A DNA stretch of 64,000 bases from CAYQTE01 sp964420285. Lineage in GTDB: Bacteria; Planctomycetota; Phycisphaerae; Tepidisphaerales; Tepidisphaeraceae. Every line of letters begins with the position of its first letter. Positions within the stretch are counted from its first letter, which is position 1. The position numbers and the translations under genes were made by a program. The stretch spans positions 1 to 64,000 of the forward strand of contig CAYQTE010000002.1 in assembly GCA_964420285.1 (NCBI GenBank), in the 5' to 3' direction. The notes under the pieces are model-generated. The model had not been told where the DNA came from. It was given only the letters and a program-made list of their open reading frames with translations, and made no database searches. Below are positions 43,263-52,800 of the stretch, one piece after another.

Positions 43263-43879
43263 CCGCGATCATCCTCGCCGCCGGGTTATCGACGCGCATG
43301 GGCCGTCCCAAGCCGCTGCTCGTGTGGCACGGCCGTACGCTGCTGGCCCACGCGATCGATGCGGCCGTGGGCGGCGGTTTTGATCCAGTGCTGGCGGTCA
43401 TCAACGATTCTCCCGAGGCCGCCGACGAACTGGCCCGCTGCGGCTCCTTGGTCCGCCGTGTCGTCAATCCCGAGTCGGCTCGCGGCATCGGCACATCCAT
43501 CCGCCGCGGAATTGCCGAGCTGATGGCGCTCGATCCCGACATCGCCGCCACCGCGATCCTTCTGGCCGATCAACCGCTGATCACCGCGCCGATCCTGAGC
43601 GGGCTGATGGCCGCCCACCGCGCCGCCGCCAAGCCAGTGACGGCGGCCGACATGGGCAGCGCGATCGGCCCGCCGGTCATCATCTCCGCCGCGCTGTTTG
43701 GCCAGTTGCTGGTCCTTCCCGACGATCGCGGCTGCGCGATGCTCTGGAAGCAAAACCCCGACTGGGTCGCTCGCTTCGGCTGCCCCAGCGCCGCGGCCGA
43801 CATTGACACGCCGGCGGATTTCGATCTCCTGGCCAGGAAAAGCCCCATGGGCCAGAGAGCCGCCGAGGACGCTGAGTGA
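43250..43879 (+). CDS. Molybdenum-cofactor cytidylyltransferase (MocA/MobA-like)
   Basis: The start is a GTG at 43250, overlapping the last codons of the XdhC-like gene. The product opens VSRIAAIILAAGLSTRMGRPKPLL, the GxGxxxRxGxxK nucleotide-binding loop of NTP-transferases. LLADQPLITAPI is the metal-binding Asp region and IDTPADFDLL the C-terminal signature. MocA converts molybdopterin-Mo to the cytosine dinucleotide form needed by PaoABC-type enzymes. Gene order supports MocA over the guanylyltransferase MobA. A longer in-frame extension upstream lies inside the XdhC-like gene and is not real. Confidence 0.85.
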   Translation: MSRIAAIILAAGLSTRMGRPKPLLVWHGRTLLAHAIDAAVGGGFDPVLAVINDSPEAADELARCGSLVRRVVNPESARGIGTSIRRGIAELMALDPDIAATAILLADQPLITAPILSGLMAAHRAAAKPVTAADMGSAIGPPVIISAALFGQLLVLPDDRGCAMLWKQNPDWVARFGCPSAAADIDTPADFDLLARKSPMGQRAAEDAE

Positions 43880-44171
43880 TACGTCCAGTCACATCAGCGC
43901 ACAAAGGTCACCGAGTAATTCACGTGGAAATGACTGCCGCGATCCTTCCAGGTCTGTGCTCGCCGTGACCTCTGTGGCGACCACTCTTCTGCGATTGCTT
44001 GCCTCCGCGATCTCCGCGCCTCCGCGTGAGATTTCTCCCAAGCCGATTCCCTCACTATGGTTACGGCAGAAACAGGCCACAATCCCCATTTCGGCCCACC
44101 CTCGTTTTTAGCCGGATATCGCGGTTTACGCCAAACATCGCGTCCAAAACGTGCCCAAAATGTCGCGAAAA

Positions 44172-44209
44172 AGTTGGAACTTTGCCCGCAGGAGTTGGAA
44201 CTTTGCCCG
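44172..44209 (+). repeat. Direct repeat AGTTGGAACTTTGCCCG, two copies
   Basis: The 17-mer occurs at 44172-44188 and 44193-44209, with a period of 21 bases. Two copies are too few for a CRISPR array, and no leader or cas gene is nearby. Confidence 0.6.
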
Positions 44210-44249
44210 GCCGGGTCCAATCTGGGCGCGCGGGAAATTGAAACGATGG

Positions 44250-44327
44250 AACCGCGGATAAACGCCGATGAACGCGGACAAGACAAGAACCGGATCTATC
44301 TGCATTCATCAGCGTCCATCTGCGGTT
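44250..44327. repeat. Imperfect inverted repeat (ACCGCGGAT / ATCTGCGGT type)
   Basis: The arm at 44250-44275 pairs with 44302-44327 with a few mismatches around a 26-bp spacer. The ACCGCGGATxAACGC text is a dispersed palindromic repeat type I recognise from other environmental genomes; whether it is mobile is unknown. Confidence 0.55.
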
Positions 44328-44438
44328 GATCCGTCCTGTTTTCGGAGCAGCCGCCAAGAGCGCCGAGAAGGCAATGATGCCAATGCCGAAAGTGCCGGTA
44401 TGTCCGTCTAGCCCGGTTTTCGGTTACAATCCTACTCG

Positions 44439-45059
44439 ATGTTCGATCTTCCACCGACTCCTTCGTTCGATTCATTGCCGCCGGATTCGGGGGCGGGGAT
44501 TCCGACCTTTGCCGGGGAGACGCGACGGCCGGATGTGGCTTACCGGCTGGCGCGGTGGTCGCTGGCGGCGTTTCTTATTACGTTCATCGCGGCGCGGGTG
44601 CTGGTCTTCCTCATCATGACCAAAGCGATCCCCGACCTGTACCTGCACGTGGGCGGGAATCACGTGCATCACCTCAATTACGGCATCTTTCTGCTGAGCA
44701 TCGTGGGGGCGTATCTGCTGTTCCTGCGGCCGCGTGGGCCTTGGCTGTCGGCGGCGGCCGCACTGTACGGCGTGGGGCTGGCTCTGACGTTCGACGAATT
44801 CGGGATGTGGCTGCATCTGGGCGGGCCATACTGGGTTCGCGACAGCTTCGATGCCGTCATCGTCATCGCGGCGGTGCTGGGGCTGATCGCCGTTGCTCCG
44901 GCCCTCAAGCGCTTTCACACCGAGCATTGGGTCACCACCATCGCGATCGTGCTCCTGCTGGCGGTGTTCGGGTATGTGGTGGCCAGTTCGATCAGCCGGT
45001 TCGGCCGGCAGAAGATCGCCCCCAGACTGATACAGATCGAAGAGAATGCGCCGACGTGA
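44439..45059 (+). CDS. Integral membrane protein of unknown function
   Basis: The 206-residue protein has a ~35-residue cytoplasmic lead and five likely membrane segments (about residues 42-62, 80-95, 102-118, 138-155 and 165-185). Between the first two lies NHVHHLNYGIFLL, and later LTFDEFGMWLHLGGPYW. The His pair with a downstream DEF and a second His could form a metal site within the membrane. I have seen similar HIHHxxYGI membrane proteins without an assigned function. There are no operon partners: the mutL gene converges on it from the other strand. Confidence 0.65.
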   Translation: MFDLPPTPSFDSLPPDSGAGIPTFAGETRRPDVAYRLARWSLAAFLITFIAARVLVFLIMTKAIPDLYLHVGGNHVHHLNYGIFLLSIVGAYLLFLRPRGPWLSAAAALYGVGLALTFDEFGMWLHLGGPYWVRDSFDAVIVIAAVLGLIAVAPALKRFHTEHWVTTIAIVLLLAVFGYVVASSISRFGRQKIAPRLIQIEENAPT

Positions 45060-45083
45060 TGCGCCGGCCGCTGATCTCAAATT

Positions 45084-47042
45084 TCAAAACCCGGTGCGCT
45101 TGAACTGTTTTTCCAGATCGCCGAGTGTGAGGCGCAAGGTTGTCGGCCGGCCGTGCGGGCAGTTGCTCGAACGGTCGACCAGGTGCCGGCGGTTGAGCAT
45201 GGCTTCGATCTCACCGGGAGTGAGCGGGTCGCCGGCCTTGACGGCCGCTTTGCAGGCCATCATATCGAGCACTTCGTGGAGGAGTTCTTCGGGAGTGAGG
45301 TCGAGCAATTCCTGTTCGCCGCGTTCGAGGAGTTCGGAGACGAACTCGACGGGTTCCAGCCGGGAGAGAAACGATGGGAACGCCTGTATGGCGATGCTGT
45401 CGGGGCCGAAGGGGACGATCTCGATGCCCAGGCGGCGCAAGAGCCCGCTGATTGATTCGGCGATTTCCTGCCGCCGGGGCGTGGCCGGCAGGAGCATGGG
45501 AATGAGCATCCGCTGCGATTCCAGCGGGCCGCGGGTGAGGCGGGCGAGGAGATCCTCGTACAGAATCCGCTCGTGCAAGGCGTGCTGATCGATAATGAGC
45601 AAGCCGTCTTCGCTTTGCACGATGAGATAGCTGTTGTGCAATTGAATCGCCGCCAGAGGGGATTGCCGGGCGGCCAGCAGCCGATCGACATCGCCGGCCG
45701 AGGCACGGATCGCATCAAGCGGCGATGGCGATGCGGCACCGGCCTGAATTTCGCCGGCCGCGGGCGGCGCGAAAGCAGCAGGCAGCGCTGGCGATGTGGG
45801 GAATGTCGCCTGATGAGCCGGGGAGCGCAGCGACCAGGGCGCGAAATCCGTTCGCGTCGGCATGGCATCCGGCGGCGGGGCGGTCCAATCGCCGGCTGGA
45901 GGTGCCGTCGGAACATCCGAGGTAGGCCCGTCGACTGCACTCAGGGCAGGGGTACTCGAACCGCGGAAAAAATCCGCCAGGGTCTGCCGCATATCCATTC
46001 GGGTCGGCAATAATCCATCCACGCGCGATGCCACGGCGGCCGGGGCCAGATCGCTGGCCAGCAGCTTTTGCCGCACGCCGCTCATGACCAGGCCGTGGAT
46101 CCGGCTGCTGTCGCGGAAACGAATCTCGCTCTTGGTGGGGTGGACGTTCACATCGACATCGGCCGGTGGGAGACTCAGCAGCAGCACCGCCGCCGGATGC
46201 CGTCCCGGCTCGGTCAGGCCGCGGAACGCCTCGCGCAGGGCGTGTTGGATGTACTTGTCGCGGACGCACCGGCCGTTGACGTAGAAGTATTGATGCTTGG
46301 CCGTGGGGCGTGCCAGTTCGGGCCGGCCGACGATGCCGGTCAGGGTGACTTCCACGTCATGGGCCTCGATATCGATGGCCAGCTTGGCGAAATCGTCCGG
46401 CCAGGCGGCCAGGAGCCGGTCCCGCGCCGCGCAGGCCGGCAGTTCCAGCGTCACGCGATCGTGATGCAGCAATTTGAAGGACACATCCGGCCGGGCCAGC
46501 GCCAGACGCAACAGGGCATCGCTGACATGCCCCAATTCGGTGGGTGCGCCTTTGAGGAATTTGCGTCGAGCCGGGGTGTTGAAGAAGAGATGGCGGACTT
46601 CCAGGGTCGTGCCCACATTCCCGGCCGACGCTTGAGGCTCCGACGTCTGACCGCCGCGGCAGAGCAGTTCCCAGGCGCTGTCCGATTGGCGGGTGCGGCT
46701 GAGAAGGCGGCAATGCGACACGGCCGCGATGCTCGCCAGGGCCTCTCCGCGAAACCCCATCGTGGTGATGCGGAACAGGTCATCATCATCGCGCAGCTTG
46801 CTGGTGGCGTGCTCGGCCAGTGCCAGGGGAAGCTGAGCGGGCTCGATCCCGCACCCATCATCCACGACCCGGATCAGCTCGCGCCCGCCGTCCTCAATCT
46901 CGACCAGAATGCTGGTTGCCCCCGCATCCAGCGAATTTTCGACCAGTTCCTTGACGACGGAGGCCGGCCGTTCAATCACCTCGCCGGCCGCAATGCGGTT
47001 GACCAGCGAAGCCGACAGCGGGCGAATCTCGGAAGGTTCCAT
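45084..47042 (-). CDS. mutL: DNA mismatch repair protein MutL
   Basis: The N-terminal GHKL ATPase has the expected motifs: RIAAGEVIERPASVVKELVENSLDAG, DDGCG and TMGFRGEALASI. A proline-rich linker (about residues 340-440) leads to the C-terminal dimerisation domain. That domain contains DQHALHERILYE, the endonuclease metal-binding motif, and CPHGRPTTLRL near the end. The protein should therefore be a nicking MutL, as in bacteria without MutH. The ATG at 47042 (MEPSEIRPLS) is preferred to one 54 bases upstream, because TATAAT lies between them. It is divergent from nrdR. Confidence 0.95.
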   Translation of the reverse strand: MEPSEIRPLSASLVNRIAAGEVIERPASVVKELVENSLDAGATSILVEIEDGGRELIRVVDDGCGIEPAQLPLALAEHATSKLRDDDDLFRITTMGFRGEALASIAAVSHCRLLSRTRQSDSAWELLCRGGQTSEPQASAGNVGTTLEVRHLFFNTPARRKFLKGAPTELGHVSDALLRLALARPDVSFKLLHHDRVTLELPACAARDRLLAAWPDDFAKLAIDIEAHDVEVTLTGIVGRPELARPTAKHQYFYVNGRCVRDKYIQHALREAFRGLTEPGRHPAAVLLLSLPPADVDVNVHPTKSEIRFRDSSRIHGLVMSGVRQKLLASDLAPAAVASRVDGLLPTRMDMRQTLADFFRGSSTPALSAVDGPTSDVPTAPPAGDWTAPPPDAMPTRTDFAPWSLRSPAHQATFPTSPALPAAFAPPAAGEIQAGAASPSPLDAIRASAGDVDRLLAARQSPLAAIQLHNSYLIVQSEDGLLIIDQHALHERILYEDLLARLTRGPLESQRMLIPMLLPATPRRQEIAESISGLLRRLGIEIVPFGPDSIAIQAFPSFLSRLEPVEFVSELLERGEQELLDLTPEELLHEVLDMMACKAAVKAGDPLTPGEIEAMLNRRHLVDRSSNCPHGRPTTLRLTLGDLEKQFKRTGF

Positions 47043-47052
47043 CACGGCGGGG

Positions 47053-47058
47053 ATTATA
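47053..47058 (-). promoter_or_regulatory. Candidate -10 box (TATAAT) for mutL
   Basis: On the minus strand TATAAT lies 11 bases before the mutL ATG. Transcription would start only a few bases from the start codon, giving a very short or absent leader. No matching -35 hexamer is obvious. Confidence 0.35.
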
Positions 47059-47149
47059 CAGCGATCTGCCCCAAGAGTCTCAGTCGCCCAAAGCACAACC
47101 CGCGCATTTTTTGCGTTTGAGGGGCCGTGCGGGTACTTTTTATCGTACC

Positions 47150-47794
47150 ATGCGCTGCCCGTTCTGTGACGGAGAGAAGGAAAGTCTGAAGGTCATCGAC
47201 TCGCGGACCTGCGAACAGGGTCGGGCGATCCGCCGCCGGCGGCAATGCCTACAGTGTTCGCGGCGGTTCACGACCTACGAGCGGATTGAGGAAAACAACC
47301 GCCTGTCGGTTATTAAGAAGGACAACCGCCGGGTTCCGTGGGATAAGAATAAGATACTCAGCGGGCTGATGCGTGCGTGCTTCAAGCGGCCGGTGGCGGA
47401 GGCGGATGTGCAGCGGATCGCGGATGAAGTGGAAGAGGAAGTGTTCCGGACGCACGATCGTGAGGTGAGGTCTGAGACGATAGGGCGGCTGGTGACCGAG
47501 CGGCTGCGGCTGTTGGATCAGGTGGCGTACGTGCGGTTTGCCAGCGTGTACCGGCAGTTCAAGACCCTGGAAGAGCTGGTTGAGGAGGCCAGGGCGGTGC
47601 TGGAAACGCAGCGGCGGGATGATCCGCGCCAGGGACGGCTGTTTGTCGAGCCAGTTGGCGCGCCGGAGTGCGATGGATTGGATGGCCTTTGCAAAGGCCG
47701 GGGGAAGAAGGCTTCGGCGGCGATAACCCGGGGCGACAAGCGGGAATCTGAAGACGGCGGGCTGGTTGAGGGCGGGACAGTGACCAGTGGATAG
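47150..47794 (+). CDS. nrdR: Transcriptional repressor NrdR with C-terminal extension
   Basis: The protein begins MRCPFCDG, with the zinc ribbon Cys3, Cys6, Cys33 and Cys36. An ATP-cone follows at about residues 46-136 (VIKKDNRRVPWDKNKILSGLMRAC, VAYVRFASVYRQF). NrdR senses ATP/dATP and represses ribonucleotide reductase genes. Typical NrdR proteins are ~150 residues; this one is 214, with a C-terminal extra segment rich in Arg, Gly and Lys that looks disordered. The ATG at 47150 is fixed by the conserved MRCP start. It is divergent from mutL over a ~107-bp gap. Confidence 0.95.
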   Translation: MRCPFCDGEKESLKVIDSRTCEQGRAIRRRRQCLQCSRRFTTYERIEENNRLSVIKKDNRRVPWDKNKILSGLMRACFKRPVAEADVQRIADEVEEEVFRTHDREVRSETIGRLVTERLRLLDQVAYVRFASVYRQFKTLEELVEEARAVLETQRRDDPRQGRLFVEPVGAPECDGLDGLCKGRGKKASAAITRGDKRESEDGGLVEGGTVTSG

Positions 47795-47841
47795 TGGCCA
47801 GTGGATGGCGGATAAGCGTATTGTGGCCGGGGTTGGAAATC

Positions 47842-47866
47842 CCACCGGCGGCGATAAAGCCGGTGG
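47842..47866. repeat. GC-rich hairpin after nrdR
   Basis: CCACCGGC (47842-47849) pairs perfectly with GCCGGTGG (47859-47866) around a 9-base loop. There is no T-run, so it could be a factor-dependent terminator or a dispersed repeat. It lies in the gap between nrdR and the FlgI-like gene. Confidence 0.4.
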
Positions 47867-47902
47867 CGGGGATGGTCCGATAGTATTTGGAGGCGCAAGG
47901 CG

Positions 47903-49810
47903 ATGTTGAACCCCCACACAAGGCCGTTGGCCGGGTTGTTGACGTGCCTGGGTCTGGTGCTTGGCCTGGCCGGGGGCTGCGAGGACACTACGCCGCCGCC
48001 GAAGATCGTCTCGAAATATCCCACGTTGCCGCCCAAGAGCAATGTGCCGGATTTCATGGTCGGCACGATCTGGGAACGCACCAATGTGGGAAACGACAAG
48101 CCGTACGCGGTCTCCGGGTACGGGCTGGTGGTGAATCTCCAGCACACCGGCGACAGCACGGCCAGCGCGCGGGTGCGGAATTACATCGTGAAACAGATCG
48201 AGACCAACGGCTGGGGCCATCTATACACCGGGCCGGATCAGCAGGTGACGCCGGACATGATCCTGCACGACAACCGCGTGGCGATCGTGGGCGTGGATGG
48301 TCTGATTCCGGTGGGTGCGCGCAAGGGTCAGTTGGTCGACATCCGGGTATCGGTGATTCGCGGGAACAACACCAAGAGCCTGGCTCATGGCACTTTGTAC
48401 GACACGGAATTGCGCCGCGGCGGCTGGATCGAGCCGGATTCCGGCGGCGAGGTGCTGGCGCTGGCGCACAGCGGGCCGGTGTTTGTGAATCCGGCCTATG
48501 CGATGCCGTCATCCACCAATACCGCGACCAGTGCCGCCCGGCTCGGGGCCATCTGGGGCGTGGTGCAGGAATCGGGGGAAATCCAGCGTGACCGGCCGCT
48601 CTGGCTGGAGCTCTTGCAGCCGGAATGGCGAATTTCACGGTCGATCGAGGTGCGCATCAACAATCGCTTCCAGGAATTTCATCACGGGGATTTGCCCAAC
48701 GTCGCCCAGGCCGAAGACGACGGGATCGTGCAGATTTACGTGCCGGACGAATATCAGGGCGACTGGCAGCATTTTCTGGGCGTGGCGACACATTTGTACC
48801 TGACGGAGGATGCTTCGTTTGCCGCGATGCAGGCCGAGAAACTGGTGCAGGCGGCGGTGAAGCCCGACGCGCCGCTGATGGACATTTCGTATTGTCTGGA
48901 AGGTCTGGGCAGCGCGGCGGTGCCGATCTATGCCTCGCTGATCACCAGTCCGCAGCCGGAGGTGGCCTACGCGGCGGCGCGGGCGGCGGCGTTCGTGGGT
49001 GATCCCGGCGGAATCACGGCGCTGACGGAGATCGCGCGGACGAGCGGGCATCCCTTCCAGTTGGCCTCGATTGAGACTCTGGGAAAAGTGTATACGCCCA
49101 TGATCGCCGATCGACTGCGTTCGCTCCTGGACAGCGACCGGGCCCTGGTTCGCCTGGCCGCTTACCGGGTCTTGGCGGACCACAAGGATCCGATCATCAT
49201 GTCCACGGCCGTTAACGGGGAGTTCATGCTCGACCAGATCGATTCGCCCGGCGAGCCTATGATCTACGCGACGCGGGAAGGTCTGCCGCGCATCGCGATA
49301 TTCGGGCACAAGGTGGACGTGACCGAGCCGGTGACGTTCCTGACGATGGACCAGCGACTGATGATCGCCTCGCAGGACGGCACGGATTTGCTGGAGGTTT
49401 ATTATCGCGCGCCGCAGGTCAGCGACGGAGTGAAGAAGATGGTGCCGCCGGATGTTCCCGGTCTGATCAAGATGCTGGGCGAGATGGGCCGGACGCAACC
49501 CGGCATGGGCCTGGACCTGAGCTACGGCGACGTGGTGGCGATACTTCAGGATATGAGCAGCCGCAATCAGCTTCTGGGCGCGCACAACGGCGAGATGGTC
49601 TCGGCGTCGTTCGTGCTGGAAAACATCTCGCCGACGATGGATTCGATCTACAGTGCTCCGTCGCTGGAACAGGATGTGCGTCCGCAGGGTGGCACGCCCG
49701 ATGTGCTGGTTCCAACGACGCTTCCGACGACGCTGCCGCTGGCCGAATCGGCGGTCGGTTCCAATGCGCCGCCGGCACTGGCCCCAACGGCATCAACGAC
49801 GGTACACTAG
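47903..49810 (+). CDS. FlgI-like (flagellar P-ring) lipoprotein with HEAT-like C-terminal region
   Basis: The signal ends in GLAGGC, so the mature protein is lipidated at about Cys26. Residues about 50-300 match the flagellar P-ring protein FlgI: VSGYGLVVNLQHTGDS corresponds to its GVGLVVGLxGTGD, followed by MILHDNRVAIVGVDGLIPVGARKGQLVDIRVSV. Canonical FlgI is about 350-370 residues and has a plain signal peptide. This one is 635 residues and continues with HEAT-like helices (VAYAAARAAAFVGDPGGITALTEIARTSG...LVRLAAYRVLADHKDP) and a Ser/Thr/Pro-rich tail. No other flagellar genes are in the window. It could be a true P-ring component or a relative with another envelope role. Confidence 0.7.
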   Translation: MLNPHTRPLAGLLTCLGLVLGLAGGCEDTTPPPKIVSKYPTLPPKSNVPDFMVGTIWERTNVGNDKPYAVSGYGLVVNLQHTGDSTASARVRNYIVKQIETNGWGHLYTGPDQQVTPDMILHDNRVAIVGVDGLIPVGARKGQLVDIRVSVIRGNNTKSLAHGTLYDTELRRGGWIEPDSGGEVLALAHSGPVFVNPAYAMPSSTNTATSAARLGAIWGVVQESGEIQRDRPLWLELLQPEWRISRSIEVRINNRFQEFHHGDLPNVAQAEDDGIVQIYVPDEYQGDWQHFLGVATHLYLTEDASFAAMQAEKLVQAAVKPDAPLMDISYCLEGLGSAAVPIYASLITSPQPEVAYAAARAAAFVGDPGGITALTEIARTSGHPFQLASIETLGKVYTPMIADRLRSLLDSDRALVRLAAYRVLADHKDPIIMSTAVNGEFMLDQIDSPGEPMIYATREGLPRIAIFGHKVDVTEPVTFLTMDQRLMIASQDGTDLLEVYYRAPQVSDGVKKMVPPDVPGLIKMLGEMGRTQPGMGLDLSYGDVVAILQDMSSRNQLLGAHNGEMVSASFVLENISPTMDSIYSAPSLEQDVRPQGGTPDVLVPTTLPTTLPLAESAVGSNAPPALAPTASTTVH

Positions 49811-49872
49811 CGCTTTGCCTGCCGGCCACGACCGGCAAACTCTTGATTGAAGGTCAAGGAGGACCATTATTC

Positions 49873-52800
49873 ATGCGACTGAAAAAACTCATCGTTCACG
49901 GCTTCAAGAGCTTTGCCGATCGCACGGAGTTCGCCTTCGATAACCCCATCACCGGTATTGTCGGCCCCAACGGGTGCGGCAAGAGCAACGTCGTCGATGC
50001 CGTCAAGTGGGTTCTGGGCGAACAATCCGCCAAGAGCCTCCGCGGCGATGCGATGATGGATGTGATCTTCAACGGCTCCGGCCAGCGCAAGGCGGCCGGC
50101 ATGGCGGAAGTGACGCTCGTGTTCGAGAATCCGCGGCTGCCCGATGGCACGCGGGCGTTGAACATGGACGTTGACGAAGTGGCCGTGGGCCGGCGTCTGT
50201 TCCGCGACGGAACCAGCGAATATCAGGTCAACAACGCGACAACCCGCTTGAAGGACGTGCGCGAGCTGTTCCTGGACACGGGCGTTGGTGTGGATGCCTA
50301 CAGCGTGATCGAACAGGGTCGCGTGGCGGCCATGCTGGAAAGCAATCCGCAGGAGCGGCGGCAGATTTTCGAGGAGGCGGCGGGAATCTCGCGATTCAAG
50401 GCCCGCAAGAAGGAATCGCAGCGCAAACTGGAAAAAGTCGAGCAAAATCTGCTGCGCGTCAACGACATCGTGCAGGAGGTGGACAAGCGGCTGCGCGGCG
50501 TCAAGGTGCAGGCGGGGCGGGCGAGGGTGTTTCAGGAATACACCTCCCGGCTGGCCGAGCTGCGCCTCGCCCACGCCTTGCGCGAATATCACGGATTCAC
50601 CCAGCAGCGCGGCGAGCTGGACGGCCAGCTTCGCGATGCCCAATTCCGCATGGACGATCTGGCCGTTGATCTGGCGCGGGCACAGAACGAACTGGCCGAT
50701 CAGAAGGCCGAGCAGCAGGCGGTCGCCGCCGGCCGGCAGCGGCTCGAATATGAGCTGGTGACGGCGCGGGCCAGCCTGGATTCGGCGCGGCAGCGCCAGC
50801 AATACGCCCAGCGGCAGATCGAGCAGATTGCCGAGCAGATCGAGAGCTTTGCGGCCGATCGACAGGCCGCCACGCAGAAGCGGGCGGACATCGAGATTTC
50901 CCTGGCCGGCGAATCGGCGAACCTGGAGCAGTTGACCAACGATCTTGCGGCCTGTCGCAAGGAGATCGACCAGCGACAAGCGGCGTTTCGCGAGGGGCAG
51001 TTGCGCCTGGCGGGATTGGGGCAGGAGATCGAACGGGACAAGGGGACGATCCTGGATTTGATGCGTCGCTCGGCGGCGGCGGCCAGCCGGCTGGGCGCGA
51101 TCGAGATCGAGACTCGCAACATCACCGCACAATCGGACCGGCTCTCTCAGCGGCGCGAAAAGGTGATGGTCGAACTGGCGGCCCTGGACGAGGCGCGACG
51201 GCTGTTGCAGGAGCAGTTGGACACCACACTGGCCGAACTGGCCGCGCGGCAGGCGGCTCTGGAGCGACGCAAGGAGGAATCGGCCCAGCTTGGTCGGCGC
51301 ATGGCGCAATTGACCGAACAGCTTGGCGCCGCCCGCGAGCATCGGTCGGGGCTTTTGTCGCGGCAAAACCTGCTCAAGGATCTGGAAGCCCGCCGCGAAG
51401 GCGTCAGCGAAGGCGTCAAATCAGTCCTCCGCCAGCGCAATGATAAATTCCCGTTCATCGAGGGCCTGGTGGCCGACCTGCTGGCCGTCGATGTCGAGCA
51501 CGCCCATGTGATCGAGGCCGCCCTGGACGGCCGCGACCAGTGGCTCGTCGCCGCCGACACCGCCGCGCTGCAAGCCGCCGAGGATTCGCTGATCGATCTG
51601 GAAGGCCGCGTCAATATCATTTGTATTGATGACAATCCCCTGCCGGGCACGGCCGTCGTGCATGGACCGGACCAGCCCTCGCTGATGGATATGCAGCTTG
51701 CGTGGGATTGGAACCAGCACGAGATCGGCCTGCGACTGGCGATCGATCTGGTGCGGTTCCAGCCGCAGCGGCGTTCGCTGGTCATGCGGCTGCTCGGCAA
51801 GACGGTGGTCGTGGACGATCTGGCGGCGGCGGCGGTTTTGCGCCGCGACGGACCGCCGGGCTATCGCTACGTCACGACGGCCGGCGATTGCCTGGAGGCC
51901 GACGGCACGCTCCGCACCGGACCGCTCAGCGCGGCGATGGGGCTGCTCTCGCGCCGATCGGAACTGGAAGCCATCGGGCATCAGATCGCCGAGGTCGATC
52001 ACCGCATCGCGCAGCTTGCCGCTCAACTGGACGACGGAAGCGCCCGTGCCGGCGAGCTTGAAGAGGAACTCAACGGCATTCGCAACGCGGTCTATGCGTC
52101 GAGCACGGCCAAGGTGGAACTGTCCAGCGCCATGGCGCAAAAGAGCGATCAGGCCATCGCCCTGCGCCGCGAACAGCCGGTGCTCGATCGCGAACTGGCC
52201 GTGCTGGCCGAGCAATCCAAACGCCTTGAGGCCGAGCGGTCCACGCAGGAGAAGAATCGGACGGACCTGGAATCGCGTCAGGGGCAACTGGCCGAACAGG
52301 TCAAGACCAAACAGGCCGATCACGATCAACTGGGCGCCGATCTTGGCCAATGGAGCGAGCAACTGACGGCCCGGCGCGTGCGGCTGGGACAGGTGCAGGA
52401 ACAGCAGATGACCTGCCAGCAGTCGGTGCAGCGGCAATCGGCGGCCGTCGCGGAATTGGGCCAGCAGCTTGCCCGCATCGAGCAGTCGTCGGCAACGCTG
52501 TCGCGCAATCGGGCCAGCGTCGAGCAGGAGATGGAATCGGCCGCATCGGAAGAGGCGGTGCTGGTCGAGCGCCTTTCCGGCGGTCAGGAACAGTCAAAGG
52601 AATGGGACCGCAAGCTGGCGGCCGCCGACGAGCGTGTTGCGGCCCTGGCGTCGCGTGTCGAATCGTGCCGGGAGAGCCGCGACCAGATCGAGCACCAGCT
52701 TCACGACGTGCAGGTTCGCCTGGGTGAGTTGAACGTGCGCATCGAGACGCTGGTGTCGCGGGCGCGGGAGGAAATGCAGATCGATCTGCCGGAGCGATTC

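Larger units (their letters stand above)
43880..44438. other. 559-bp gap with dispersed-repeat debris
   Basis: I find no gene here. The stretch contains CTCCGCG-type repeat text (about 43998-44030), a direct repeat (44172-44209) and an imperfect inverted repeat (44250-44327). It looks like an accumulation site for small dispersed repeats. Confidence 0.5.

Noticed and set aside
44172..44209. Possible CRISPR start
   Set aside because: Only two 17-bp copies with a 4-base gap, and no cas genes.
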